DNA of 64,000 nt from Flavobacteriales bacterium (GCA_016704485.1 JADJAA010000001.1:2323501-2387500); one strand, 5' to 3'; shown: positions 29,008-37,739, counted from the first letter of the stretch. Numbers and translations: made by a program. Notes: generated by a model from the letters alone, not told the origin.

Positions 29008-30318
29008 TTATGGAAATATACCACGCTCCTTATATGCCTTTTCCAATCGACGAAGTGCCACGATGTATGCGCTGGTACGCCAATCCACGTTGAATTCCGT
29101 GGCAGTATCCGCCACTTTCGTGAATGCGTCCTCCAGTTTTTCTTCGAGCATTTCCAGTACTTCTGCGATCTTCCAGATCTCGCTTCGTTTGTTCTGGAGC
29201 CACTCGTAATAGCTGCCGATCACACCGCCGGAATTGCAAAGGATGTCCGGAATTATGTCGATGTTCTTTTCTCTCAGGATCCGTTCGCCTTCGGTGTTCG
29301 TTGGTCCATTGGCTCCCTCGGCGATCACCATTGCTTTAATTGCTCCTGCGTTCTCACCGGTGATCTGATTTCCCAGTGCTGCTGGCACCACGATCTCACA
29401 ATCCAATCCGAAGAAATCCTTTGGTTCCATTTCTTTCGCACCAGCGAATCCCTTGATGTTGCGTCCACTCGCATCACTATGCGTCAGCAGTGCCTCGGGA
29501 TCGATACCCTTCGGGTCATACAAGGTGGCCGTAGCATCCTGAACGGCGATCAAGGTGGCACCCTCTTTCAGTAGGAAGTGCGCGGTCCAATAGCCCACAT
29601 TGCCGAATCCTTGCACGATATATTTCATCCCGTTCAAAGACTTGTTGCGTCGCTTTGCCCACGCTTTCAAGTTCACCACTACACCGAAACCTGTAGCACG
29701 ATCACGTCCTTCCAAGCCACCGGCGCCCAAGGGCTTTCCGGTCACCACGTGCAGGTTGGCGAAACGTGTGGCAGGGGATTTCGTGGAGGAATACGTGTCC
29801 GCGATCCAGGCCATGATCTGCGCATTGGTATTGATGTCCGGCGCAGGAATGTCCAGGTCAGGCCCGATGTTGTCTCCCAATGCGTAGGTGAAGCGCCGTG
29901 TGATCCGCTCCAGTTCGTTCTGCGAGTACAGCTTCGGATCGATCTGGATCCCTCCCTTGGCGCCGCCGTACGGCAAGCCGGCCAGCGCCGTCTTCCACGT
30001 CATCCAGATGGCCAAGGCGCGTGCGGAGTCGATGTCCACCGTTTGGTGGTAACGCAAGCCGCCTTTGTAGGGCCCGAGCGCATTGTTGTGCTGCACGCGG
30101 TAGCCGGTGAAGACCTCGATCTTGCCGTTGTCCAACTTCACCGGGAAGTGGACCACGATCTCGCTATTGGTCTTTGCAAGGATCTTGCGGACACCGGGGT
30201 CCAGATCCATGATATCGGCGGCATGGGCGAATTGCTCCATGACCACCTCGTACATGCCTTCCTTTCGTTCGGCTTTTTTTATGGCTTCTGTTGTCATTTC
30301 AGGTTTGACGGGGTTCAT
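29008..30318 (-). CDS. gdhA: Glutamate dehydrogenase (Glu/Leu/Phe/Val family)
   Basis: An enzyme of 436 residues that interconverts glutamate and 2-oxoglutarate plus ammonia. The substrate-binding GPYKGGLRYH and the catalytic lysine segment LPYGGAKGGI are intact; the dinucleotide fold follows (YIVQGFGNVGYWTA). The length and the ending YIVALRRLEKAYKERG match the hexameric group I/II enzymes. Coenzyme preference is not certain from sequence, but being in one operon with a complete transhydrogenase suggests that the redox balance between NADH and NADPH matters for this reaction. It overlaps the upstream Cys-rich gene by ATGA. Confidence 0.96.
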   Translation of the reverse strand: MNPVKPEMTTEAIKKAERKEGMYEVVMEQFAHAADIMDLDPGVRKILAKTNSEIVVHFPVKLDNGKIEVFTGYRVQHNNALGPYKGGLRYHQTVDIDSARALAIWMTWKTALAGLPYGGAKGGIQIDPKLYSQNELERITRRFTYALGDNIGPDLDIPAPDINTNAQIMAWIADTYSSTKSPATRFANLHVVTGKPLGAGGLEGRDRATGFGVVVNLKAWAKRRNKSLNGMKYIVQGFGNVGYWTAHFLLKEGATLIAVQDATATLYDPKGIDPEALLTHSDASGRNIKGFAGAKEMEPKDFFGLDCEIVVPAALGNQITGENAGAIKAMVIAEGANGPTNTEGERILREKNIDIIPDILCNSGGVIGSYYEWLQNKRSEIWKIAEVLEMLEEKLEDAFTKVADTATEFNVDWRTSAYIVALRRLEKAYKERGIFP

Positions 30319-30602
30319 TTATAATGCTCACAATGATACGTGATGTGATCCATGTTTCGTAACGCACAGTATTCAACATGATCGCAAGATCCGCATAATC
30401 CGGGAATGCTTGTCTTCGGAATTACGCGGCTATCAACTACTGTCATCAGCGTTGGCGTTGGTTTTACCTCATGTTCTAGACAGAATAGAATAGGAGTTGC
30501 CGCGTTGCGTTGAAATACGCAGTCGCCATCATGTACACACGATGGACAGATCGAATGCGACGCAGAGGACCTAATTCCAGGTTGTGACGGGATCTTGTTC
30601 AT
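30315..30602 (-). CDS. Cys-rich protein with two Cys4 motifs, upstream of gdhA
   Basis: A protein of 95 residues from Met 30602 (MNKIPSQPG); the open frame continues upstream to 30746, but the extra 48 residues look unrelated. It contains two similar units: C-PS-C-VHDGD-C-(12 residues)-C and C-GS-C-DHVEY-C-(11 residues)-C, each ending in an aromatic/His-Cys-Glu motif (FCLEHE, YHCEHY). This spacing suggests two zinc or iron-sulfur sites. I do not recognise a named family. It is joined to gdhA by an ATGA overlap, so it is a real gene at the head of the operon; a regulatory or redox-sensing role is speculation. Confidence 0.65.
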   Translation of the reverse strand: MNKIPSQPGIRSSASHSICPSCVHDGDCVFQRNAATPILFCLEHEVKPTPTLMTVVDSRVIPKTSIPGLCGSCDHVEYCALRNMDHITYHCEHYK

Positions 30603-30704
30603 TGCCCATCCAAGGTCAAGGGCTATGCCAAGCGGGTGATCGTCACGGGCTAGGTTCGGATGTATCCTTCGGAAAGTACTGTCAATAAAGGATTTTAGAA
30701 AATT

Positions 30705-30718
30705 TTGATCGTTGTCAT
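30705..30718 (-). promoter_or_regulatory. Possible CRP/FNR-type site upstream of the gdhA operon
   Basis: TTGAT-CGTT-GTCAT is an inverted repeat with one mismatch to the core TGAC-N4-GTCA. On the minus strand TACTTTCC (30678 to 30671) follows at 33.5 bases from the centre, four more than at the better sites. Weak support. Confidence 0.3.
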
Positions 30719-30793
30719 AGAACCACCGAACACGGATCGTTAGCACCGTAAAAGTGGGGTGTAATTCCCCGGTTGGTACGGAATGTACCGGTA

Positions 30794-32110
30794 CTACTTC
30801 AATTTTTCCCGCAAGGTTTTCCGATCGATCCCCAAGATCTCCGCCGCTTTGGTCTTGTTATTCCCGGTTGCTTCCATCACGCGCTGAATATGGTGCTTTT
30901 CCATGTCGGCGAGGGAGTGAAGTTCAGTGCTCGAGGAACGTTTTGGAGCGCTGGTCTTCATGGCTTCCGGTAGGTCATCCATTGTGATGGAGCTGTCCTT
31001 CATGATCACTGAGCGGTGAATGAAATTTTCGAGTTCCCGTACGTTCCCCGGCCATGCATATTCCTGTAGCGCATCCAGTACCGCAGCCGAAATGCGCAAC
31101 GATCTCTTGCCCATTTCCTTGCAGTATTTGGTGTTGAAATGATTGATCAATAAGGGAATGTCCGTTGCGCGATCACGCAGTGCTGGCAAGTGGATGTTGA
31201 TCAAGTTCAACCGGTAGTACAAATCCTCGCGGAATGATCCGTTCCTCACCATATCCAGCAAATTTGAGTTGCTGGCAGAGATCAGTCTAACACTTACGCG
31301 TTGGGATTTCGTGGCACCCAACATGGTTATCTCCTTGTCCTGGATCGCACGCAACAGCTTGGCTTGTACGGCTGCGGAAGCATTGCCGATCTCATCCAGG
31401 AATAGGGTTCCGCCATCGGCCGCTTGGAAGAAACCCGCTCGGTTGGTGGTGGCTCCGGTGAATGCACCCTTGGTATGTCCAAAAAGTTCGCTTTCCAGCA
31501 ACTGGTCCGGGATGGCCCCGCAATTCACTGCTAGGAACGGTGCAGATGATCGATCACTGTTGTAATGGATCGCACGTGCAACAATTTCTTTGCCCGTGCC
31601 ACTTTCTCCGGTTACCAGCACTGTTGCTTGGTTGTTCCGTGTACGTTCGATCACCCGGAACACATCCTGCATGGTCTGTGAGCGGCCAATAATTCCCGGA
31701 ATTTCTATCGTTGCCGAGGGGGTATTGATGGATCCCAATGTCGCATTGCCAAGCGCCTTCTCAACAGCGACACGGAGCTCATCCTGCGTTACCGGTTTCA
31801 CTAGGAATTCCACGGCGCCCAGTTTCATTACATCCACGGCCACCTGCACTTCGGGGTATCCGGTCAACACGAGTATAGGCACTTTCGGAAAGTGCTGTGC
31901 AACGTAGCGCACCAATTGGGTGCCGTGTACATCGGGCATGTTCAGGTCCGTGATCACGAGATCCACTGGGCCTTGTTCGAGCACAGCGATCGCGTCCACC
32001 ACATTGTTGGTGGTAAATGGTGTTAGCCCCATGTTGTTCATGTACCGCCGCAGCAGTTCCAACATATCGCGGGAGTCATCCACAAGCAGCACGGACGGTT
32101 GTTCTTTCAT
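30794..32110 (-). CDS. Sigma-54-dependent response regulator (NtrC family)
   Basis: A three-domain regulator of 438 residues. The receiver domain (residues 1-120) has the phosphorylation site in VITDLNMPD and the switch residues LTG and K of VKPV. The AAA+ domain (about 140-370) has Walker A GESGTGKEIVARAIH, the sigma-54 contact loop GAFTGAT and ELFGHTKG. The C-terminal Fis-type helix-turn-helix (about 395-438) reads NNKTKAAEILGIDRKTLREKL. It overlaps the histidine kinase gene upstream by ATGA, so the two form a two-component system. Target genes would need a sigma-54 promoter (GG-N10-GC); I found none convincing nearby. Confidence 0.96.
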   Translation of the reverse strand: MKEQPSVLLVDDSRDMLELLRRYMNNMGLTPFTTNNVVDAIAVLEQGPVDLVITDLNMPDVHGTQLVRYVAQHFPKVPILVLTGYPEVQVAVDVMKLGAVEFLVKPVTQDELRVAVEKALGNATLGSINTPSATIEIPGIIGRSQTMQDVFRVIERTRNNQATVLVTGESGTGKEIVARAIHYNSDRSSAPFLAVNCGAIPDQLLESELFGHTKGAFTGATTNRAGFFQAADGGTLFLDEIGNASAAVQAKLLRAIQDKEITMLGATKSQRVSVRLISASNSNLLDMVRNGSFREDLYYRLNLINIHLPALRDRATDIPLLINHFNTKYCKEMGKRSLRISAAVLDALQEYAWPGNVRELENFIHRSVIMKDSSITMDDLPEAMKTSAPKRSSSTELHSLADMEKHHIQRVMEATGNNKTKAAEILGIDRKTLREKLK

Positions 32111-33204
32111 GGTATGGGAAATGTGAGCGTGAACGTGGTACCATCACCTACCTTGGACCTAACTGTTACATCGCCTTGGTGGGCTTTCATGATGCCGTGC
32201 ACGACCGCTAAGCCCAGTCCTGTTCCTTCGCCTACCGCCTTGGTCGTAAAGAAGGGCTGAAAGATCTTTTTCAAGTTCTCATTCGCTATACCCTTGCCAT
32301 TATCCGTGATCGCAACATTTACGGAACTACCTTCCTTGTATGCTGCGATGGTGATATTGCCATGGTTGGGCATAGCAGCTAGAGCGTTCAGCATGACATT
32401 GGTGATCACCTGTGCGAATTGGATCGCATCCAAACGTAGTTCAGGCAGGTTGGGGGCAATATTCCAATCCACGCAAACGTGATGTTCGTTCAAGCGGTAT
32501 TCGATCAATCCTACGGTTCCACGTATGGCTTGCTCTGGATCGGTAAGTTGGAACTGTGCGGGCATTTCGCATGAGAAGTACATCAGTTTCTTTACGATCT
32601 CACGCCCAATAAGCGCGGAGTCGATGATCCGCTGCAGATCATTCTTACGTTCTGGCCGCGTTTCATTTTGTTGCAGCAATTCAGCGTAGCCTAGCACGTT
32701 GCCTAATGGAGTGTTCAATTCGTGAGCGATACCAGCGGTCAGTTCCCCAAGAATGGCCAGCCGATCATTGTTTCGCAAGTGAGTCTGCACGAGCGTCTGT
32801 TGTTCGCGGTGTTCTTTTCGTTCTATGATCAAAGCAAGTTCCTGGGCCAGTTTGTCCAACAACTGTTGTTCTTCCGGTAGAAAAAGTGGCATGTCTTTCG
32901 TATCCGTACCGTTCGGGTAGGACACGGCAATGCTTCCACGGCGAATGCCGTCAACGGATAATTCCGCATCCAATAGTTCATGGGAGTCGGTTTCCTTACC
33001 GAACACCCGATCATCGAACCGCACTATTGCTTCTGCAATATCCGGGAACTGGAACCCTTGTGGAATGATGGTAACGATCCCATCAATAAGTTCAGAAAGC
33101 GATGTGTCCTGTTTTTGCGCAATACGGGCCACCGCATATAAACAAGCTAATTCCTTGACCCGTTCGGTCAGCTTCCGTTCCGAATTCAGTAATGGCATAT
33201 TCAC
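32107..33204 (-). CDS. Cytoplasmic sensor histidine kinase
   Basis: A kinase of 365 residues without membrane helices. Residues about 15-140 look like a GAF-type sensory domain (LACLYAVARIA, then a beta-rich stretch). The phospho-acceptor His is in LTAGIAHELNTPLGNVLGYAELL. The catalytic domain has the N box NVMLNALAAMPN, DNGKGI and GTGLGLAVVHGIMKAH. Being soluble it should sense an internal signal; its place between the gdhA operon and the cbb3 oxidase operon hints at nitrogen or redox state, without proof. A -7 element TATCTTTG lies just upstream (33222 to 33215). Confidence 0.95.
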   Translation of the reverse strand: MNMPLLNSERKLTERVKELACLYAVARIAQKQDTSLSELIDGIVTIIPQGFQFPDIAEAIVRFDDRVFGKETDSHELLDAELSVDGIRRGSIAVSYPNGTDTKDMPLFLPEEQQLLDKLAQELALIIERKEHREQQTLVQTHLRNNDRLAILGELTAGIAHELNTPLGNVLGYAELLQQNETRPERKNDLQRIIDSALIGREIVKKLMYFSCEMPAQFQLTDPEQAIRGTVGLIEYRLNEHHVCVDWNIAPNLPELRLDAIQFAQVITNVMLNALAAMPNHGNITIAAYKEGSSVNVAITDNGKGIANENLKKIFQPFFTTKAVGEGTGLGLAVVHGIMKAHQGDVTVRSKVGDGTTFTLTFPIP

Positions 33205-33214
33205 GTTCTCTACG

Positions 33215-33222
33215 CAAAGATA
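33215..33222 (-). promoter_or_regulatory. -7 element of the histidine kinase/response regulator operon
   Basis: On the minus strand TATCTTTG is a perfect match to TAnnTTTG, 11 bases before the start codon at 33204. No good TTTG element is seen at the expected -33 position. Confidence 0.35.
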
Positions 33223-33360
33223 CCTGCGGCAGTGGGTTGGTGCTTGATCACACAGGGGTGTTCAACGGTTAGTTTGCGGAACCAGCATATCGCAGCGGAA
33301 TAAATGGCACGGAACGAAAAATGTATTGGTTGAACTTGTGCGGTGGCAACGAACACGTTT

Positions 33361-33837
33361 TCACTCCCAGAACACATCTTCCTCCAAAGCATCCGCTCCC
33401 TTCGGGGCCAATGAACCGTGTATTGCATCAATTCGATCCAATTCCTTCTCAGTGGCAACGGCTTCTATCTCCTTGAAGAGTACACGTTCCTCGAAACGGA
33501 TATGGGCTTCCAGCTCCTCTTCTATTTGCGAGATGCGGGTAATGGGATCTTCTTTCTCCGTGAATAGCCGTGTTAATCTACGGTGCTCCGCAAGAGCGCG
33601 TTTCACAAGCTCGTGGTCGTTGCCAAGCACCGGGAAGATCGCTTCTTCTTCCAAGCCGAAGTGTGGCACCAGATGTTCCGCGTGGAAACGCTGGCAGTAC
33701 GCCATCATACGCTCAGGGTCTATGTTCTTCTGTAGACCTGTTCGTAATTTCCAGCAGAGCAAAAGGCCGCGGTGGTGATCGCGGCTCAATGGCTTCAGTG
33801 AAGGGTGCCTTTTGATGGGAGTTGTTTCTGTTGTCAT
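33361..33837 (-). CDS. Hemerythrin-like domain protein
   Basis: A four-helix protein of 158 residues expected to bind a di-iron centre. Ligand-type residues are spaced along the helices: LSRDHHRGLLLC, FHAEHLVPHFGLEEEAIFP, LAEHRRLTRLF and EAHIRFEERVLF. Such proteins sense or store oxygen, or act in repair of iron-sulfur clusters after nitric oxide damage. It is the last gene of the cbb3 oxidase operon, six bases after the truncated hemoglobin gene, which supports a role in handling O2 or NO. Confidence 0.88.
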   Translation of the reverse strand: MTTETTPIKRHPSLKPLSRDHHRGLLLCWKLRTGLQKNIDPERMMAYCQRFHAEHLVPHFGLEEEAIFPVLGNDHELVKRALAEHRRLTRLFTEKEDPITRISQIEEELEAHIRFEERVLFKEIEAVATEKELDRIDAIHGSLAPKGADALEEDVFWE

Positions 33838-33843
33838 GGCGTT

Positions 33844-34239
33844 CTACTGGATAAAAGTACGCGGATCTTTTCGTAACCGATCGATCCGCATCATGAACAT
33901 CTCCGCCATGCGTTCTGCATTCATGTGAGCGAGATCCGCAACGGGTCCTATGAAGAGTTCGTTCACCGTTGCGTGGAAGTGGGTGAGCCAACGTGCAAAA
34001 TGCTCCTCGGATACGGGCAGGCCTGCGTGCGGACGGAATGGCACGCCACTGTAAGATCCCTCATTGATCAGAACGGTGCCCCAGAAACGGTACATCTTTG
34101 CTAAATGTTCCGGCCAGCGGTCCTGGATCACGTCGTTGAAAATGCCACCCAGCAATGGGTCTACGCGCACTTTACCGTAGAAGGTATCCACGAGAAGACA
34201 AATATGGTCGTGCGTGGAAATATCGTTAAGCGTTCTCAT
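33844..34239 (-). CDS. Group III truncated hemoglobin
   Basis: A heme protein of 131 residues. The start is placed at 34239 (MRTLNDISTHDHIC), which gives an ATGA overlap with the gene before; 24 more codons upstream look unrelated. Group III features are the early VDTFYGKVRVDPLLGGIF, the conserved W in MYRFWGTVLI, and the proximal His in FRPHAGLPV. Members of this group bind O2 and NO; several detoxify NO. Its position in the oxidase operon fits protection of the terminal oxidase from NO. Confidence 0.92.
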   Translation of the reverse strand: MRTLNDISTHDHICLLVDTFYGKVRVDPLLGGIFNDVIQDRWPEHLAKMYRFWGTVLINEGSYSGVPFRPHAGLPVSEEHFARWLTHFHATVNELFIGPVADLAHMNAERMAEMFMMRIDRLRKDPRTFIQ

Positions 34240-34646
34240 TGTGAAGCTGGATCCCAGTAGAGCGTGAAATAGAATGCAGCAAAGCCTACGAACGCGATCA
34301 GCAAGGCCCACACCCAGGAAGGAACTGCCTTCGGCGTTTCCGAGCCGGTGATCATGAACACATCGCTACGTTCACTACCATAAGCGTTGATGGTGATCGG
34401 GATGCGATCCTCCACCACTTCGTTGGGCTTTAACCCGAGCACGGTGATCGCTGGGCCGTTGCGTACTTCGAAAGGGATAGTACGCATGCCTTCAACGCCA
34501 TTGGTGCTGCGTGCCACAATACGCAAAGTATGCGGACCATCGGGTAACTTCGTGGTATCGAAAAGGAACTTTACCGGCGGCGCGAATTCAGCGAACGGAC
34601 TATGGTCCTCGTCGAGAAAGAGCTTGATACTGCGTTCTTCAGCCAT
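34236..34646 (-). CDS. Ig-like protein with C-terminal membrane anchor, in the cbb3 operon
   Basis: A protein of 136 residues. Residues 1-100 look like a beta-sandwich (LFDTTKLPDGPHTLRIVAR, IPFEVRNGPAITVLGL), followed by a single membrane helix (WVWALLIAFVGFAAFYFTLYW) and a short tail. There is no signal peptide, so orientation is unclear. I do not recognise a named function; the position between oxidase and hemoglobin genes suggests an accessory subunit, comparable to the small CcoH/FixH assembly proteins but not clearly homologous. Confidence 0.7.
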   Translation of the reverse strand: MAEERSIKLFLDEDHSPFAEFAPPVKFLFDTTKLPDGPHTLRIVARSTNGVEGMRTIPFEVRNGPAITVLGLKPNEVVEDRIPITINAYGSERSDVFMITGSETPKAVPSWVWALLIAFVGFAAFYFTLYWDPASQ

Positions 34647-34911
34647 GGTGTGTAGAGGTGTTGAGGATGGAACGCTTGATGTGATCCGGGTCGCCTTCGT
34701 TCGGTCGCACCATGAACTTTACAGCGAAGAATAAAGTGAACAATACGATGATCGCCGACACCGTGATGATCGGCATGTCCCAACTACTTTGGGGGCCCGT
34801 TCCGTGGCTAATGCCTTGCAATACTTTCGGCTGTTGTTTCTGGCAGACATCACAGGCCCACGAAGGCATGGTGAGCAGCATGGTGCAAAAGAATAGGAAT
34901 GCGCGCATCAT
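34639..34911 (-). CDS. Small membrane protein with CDVCQ motif, in the cbb3 operon
   Basis: A protein of 90 residues with a signal peptide (MRAFLFFCTMLLTMPSWA), then a two-cysteine motif CDVCQKQQPKVLQGISHG, one membrane helix (PIITVSAIIVLFTLFFAV) and a basic tail. The pattern is shared by short Bacteroidota proteins found near respiratory genes, which have no known function. The exported CxxC could bind a metal or carry redox chemistry, perhaps in copper or heme insertion; this is speculation. It overlaps both neighbours. Confidence 0.7.
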   Translation of the reverse strand: MMRAFLFFCTMLLTMPSWACDVCQKQQPKVLQGISHGTGPQSSWDMPIITVSAIIVLFTLFFAVKFMVRPNEGDPDHIKRSILNTSTHHG

Positions 34912-35924
34912 GGTAGTGCGGTTTCAGGGGAAACAGTGAATCGGGTGCTTTTCACCACCTCTTCGGTTGTTGGTGGTGCTTCATTGCTGAAGTTGGATCG
35001 CACATAGTTCACCACTGCCGTGATCTGTGCATCGGTGAGGTTCTCGGCCTGTGCGGGCATTACGCCAAAATCCGCACGTGCATCGTATCCACCAAGAACA
35101 ATACTGATCATTTGTGTAGGATCCTTATCATTCACGATCACGCTACCGGCCAATGGTGGGAATGCTCCTGCCAATCCTTTACCATCTGCTTGGTGGCATG
35201 CAGAACAGGTTTGGGAGAAGATCGCACTACCATCGGGCAGGGCATCCGCTTCAGTGAGTTTTACAGCTTTGCCATCGGCGCCGGGGGAGGGTAGGAAAAT
35301 GCCCGGTTCTACACCAGTGGGTAATGGTGCCTGTTTCAATGAAGATAAGTAGGCCACCAGATCGTTCATTTCCGGTGAAGCGATCACCTTTCTACCGGGA
35401 CCGCTCAAGCGATCGGCGGGGATCGGCACCACCACATCACCTTCATTCACGCTTGCGGAATCCACTTCCTGAAAAAGCCAACCGTAGCGTGGCATAATGG
35501 ATCCATTTACCACCATGCGCGGATCGTACAAGTGCAGCAAATGCCACTGTGCGCCGGGTTGGCGTTGGCCCACGTTCGTAAGGTCCGGACCGGTACGTTC
35601 ACTGCCAAGCAACGAAGGCGATTGTTGCCATACGTTCATGCGTTGCTTGCTGTAGTGGTAATCGCTCGGGATCGATGGGCGTGATCCCCATGTTCTATCC
35701 ATTTCGATGTTGCGTACCTGTTGTGTATGGCAGGCTACGCATCCTTCAGAAATATAAACGGATAGGCCACGTTGTTCCGCTTCGGTCATCATCGGCATGC
35801 CCGGTAACGGCTGTGTATTCTGAAGATCTTCTGCAGGCATAACGGCAATGCCGACGCTCAATACAACGAACACCAGCAGGGCTACGTTCACCAGATTCGC
35901 ATGGTCCTTGTGGAAGTTGATCAT
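34908..35924 (-). CDS. ccoO: cbb3-type oxidase cytochrome c subunit (CcoO fused to a second cytochrome c domain)
   Basis: A membrane-anchored diheme cytochrome of 338 residues. After one helix (residues 11-29) comes a CcoO-like domain with CVACH (C62, C65, H66), the conserved GPDLTNVG and the axial Met in GSIMPRYGW (M144). A second domain from about residue 230 has CSACH (C240, C243, H244) and a Met ligand in GVMPAQA. It thus joins CcoO to a CcoP-like monoheme domain and would bring electrons to the CcoN subunit encoded just before it. No separate ccoP gene follows. Confidence 0.9.
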   Translation of the reverse strand: MINFHKDHANLVNVALLVFVVLSVGIAVMPAEDLQNTQPLPGMPMMTEAEQRGLSVYISEGCVACHTQQVRNIEMDRTWGSRPSIPSDYHYSKQRMNVWQQSPSLLGSERTGPDLTNVGQRQPGAQWHLLHLYDPRMVVNGSIMPRYGWLFQEVDSASVNEGDVVVPIPADRLSGPGRKVIASPEMNDLVAYLSSLKQAPLPTGVEPGIFLPSPGADGKAVKLTEADALPDGSAIFSQTCSACHQADGKGLAGAFPPLAGSVIVNDKDPTQMISIVLGGYDARADFGVMPAQAENLTDAQITAVVNYVRSNFSNEAPPTTEEVVKSTRFTVSPETALP

Positions 35925-35927
35925 GGC

Positions 35928-37739
35928 TCAAGCGGCATTAGTGGTTAGTGCAGGAACAGGTCGGGTGCGGCGCGACATGGTGTAGAAATTCCAGACGAAG
36001 ATCAGGTGCGATACGAACATCAGTGTGCCCCCGATCGCACGCCATGTCCAATAACCTCGGGTGTTCACGACAGTTTCGATGAAGGGTACACCTTCGATCC
36101 AGGCCATCCCCTTCGCCGTGCCACCCGCCATGAGTGAAACCGTGTAGGCGAACAGTCCGATGAAGGCTAACCAAAAGTGTGCTCCAACCAGCACTTGCGG
36201 AGGTTCGTGACCGGTGATCTTGGGGATGATCGCATACATACAAGCCCACAGGATGAACGTGATGATGCCGTACATGGTCATGTGCGAGTGCGCCACGTTG
36301 AAATCCGTAAAGTGCCAAACGTGGTTGGTGAAGCGGAATGCTTGCAAGCTGCCTTGCGAACTACCAACGAAGTAGTAGATCACACCCACAAGAAAAAAGG
36401 GTAGTACATAGCTGCGTCCGATCGCGCTCCAACTCCCGCGCATGGTCATCAGGAAGTTCGTGCTACCCGCGATCACAGGAATGAACATGCCCACACTGAA
36501 CACGATAGCGACGGTCTGCATCCACCAAGGCAGAGGCGAGAATACGAAGTGGTGTGTGCCGATCATCGTGTAGAAAAGCATCTGTGTCCAGAAAGCGAGA
36601 ACACCCAGCGAGTAAGAGTAGATCGGCTTGTTCAATGCGGAGGGTAGGTAGTAATAAATGAGGCCCAGCGTGAAGGTCATGAACCACATACCCACACCTT
36701 GGTGCATGTAGTAGCCTTGAATGATCGTTTCGCCTAAACCGTTCTGGTACCATGGCAGGTAGCCGATCGTGGCGAGCACGATCGTCCAGATCAATGAGGC
36801 CAGAATGTACCAATTGCTCACATAGATCTCGGCGATCTTTCGGCGTTTTACGGTGGCGTAGAAATTGCGGAACGTGATGATCAACGCGAGTGCGAAAAGC
36901 AAAGCGACCGGCCAGATATATTCGCGGTATTCGCCACCACCGTTGTTGATGCCGCCCATCAGGCACAGGTTGCCGATCAGCACCGATGCGTTGATCAATC
37001 CCCAAGCCCACCAGCCTTGTCGATAACTGTGGATGACCGTGTTGGAGGTACGCGCAATAACGAAGTAGGCAAGGCCGATCATGCCCAAGGAAGCCCAGCC
37101 CCAGAACACGGTGTTCGTATGCACGGGCCGCAACCTGCCGAATGAGAGCCACGAAACTTCATCCAGGTCCGGCCAAACGAATTTCAATCCGAGGTATTCC
37201 CCGACCAACGTGCCGAAGAACAACCAGAACGTTGCAGCGCCGAGGTACCAAAGCACGAGTTTGGTGAGCTCTGGTGGCACGGCTAGTCGCGTGCCAGAAT
37301 AGATCTTTTCGTCCACCAACGGATTGTCCGGTTCACTGGTGGATCGCGTGATCAGAGCCTTCTCATCAAATGCGGGAAAGGTGCCACCCAATTCATGGCC
37401 TTTCAGTTTGAAATGCAATGCGTCTCTGCGTTGCAGCTGTTCCGGTGTTAATGCGGATGGGTCCAGTGAAAGCAGTTCGTCATCCGGAATTTGAAGTTCG
37501 CGCAGCTTGCGTTTTTTAGTGGCTTTCAGGACCCGATCCACCTTGGCGGAAATAATCAGCACGGCAATGAACATGACCACACCGATCAGGAGCAACGTCC
37601 CCAACACGCCGGGGCTAGTGACCCAACCGTCGGTACGTGTGCTTTGCGCGAAGGTGATCCGGGTGGTGAGTAGTCCGCCCAACAGAACTGATCCGCGCAA
37701 TAAAGGATAAAAGTGTCCGAAATATGAATATAACTTCAT
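35928..37739 (-). CDS. ccoN: cbb3-type cytochrome c oxidase catalytic subunit with N-terminal extension
   Basis: The catalytic subunit of a high-affinity terminal oxidase, 603 residues. The heme-copper core starts near residue 155. Ligands line up with C-family oxidases: low-spin heme H207 and H486, CuB H346, H396 and H397, high-spin heme H484, and the helix VII tyrosine Y390 six residues before H396, all consistent with O2 reduction. Residues 1-155 are unusual: a signal-like segment, a membrane helix (45-65) and a charged linker of about 90 residues. Second gene of the Rrf2-led operon, with an ATGA overlap. Confidence 0.95.
   Translation of the reverse strand: MKLYSYFGHFYPLLRGSVLLGGLLTTRITFAQSTRTDGWVTSPGVLGTLLLIGVVMFIAVLIISAKVDRVLKATKKRKLRELQIPDDELLSLDPSALTPEQLQRRDALHFKLKGHELGGTFPAFDEKALITRSTSEPDNPLVDEKIYSGTRLAVPPELTKLVLWYLGAATFWLFFGTLVGEYLGLKFVWPDLDEVSWLSFGRLRPVHTNTVFWGWASLGMIGLAYFVIARTSNTVIHSYRQGWWAWGLINASVLIGNLCLMGGINNGGGEYREYIWPVALLFALALIITFRNFYATVKRRKIAEIYVSNWYILASLIWTIVLATIGYLPWYQNGLGETIIQGYYMHQGVGMWFMTFTLGLIYYYLPSALNKPIYSYSLGVLAFWTQMLFYTMIGTHHFVFSPLPWWMQTVAIVFSVGMFIPVIAGSTNFLMTMRGSWSAIGRSYVLPFFLVGVIYYFVGSSQGSLQAFRFTNHVWHFTDFNVAHSHMTMYGIITFILWACMYAIIPKITGHEPPQVLVGAHFWLAFIGLFAYTVSLMAGGTAKGMAWIEGVPFIETVVNTRGYWTWRAIGGTLMFVSHLIFVWNFYTMSRRTRPVPALTTNAA

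Noticed and set aside
29578..30324. Open frame of 248 codons on the plus strand
   Set aside because: Antisense to glutamate dehydrogenase, a result of codon bias in a GC-balanced gene.
30603..30746. N-terminal extension of the Cys-rich protein
   Set aside because: It would overlap the suspected operator and promoter, and the residues look unrelated to the rest; Met at 30602 is preferred.
36463..37152. Open frame of 229 codons on the minus strand in another frame
   Set aside because: Overlaps the ccoN gene in a different frame; ccoN has all ligands and the alternative product is His/Arg-rich noise.
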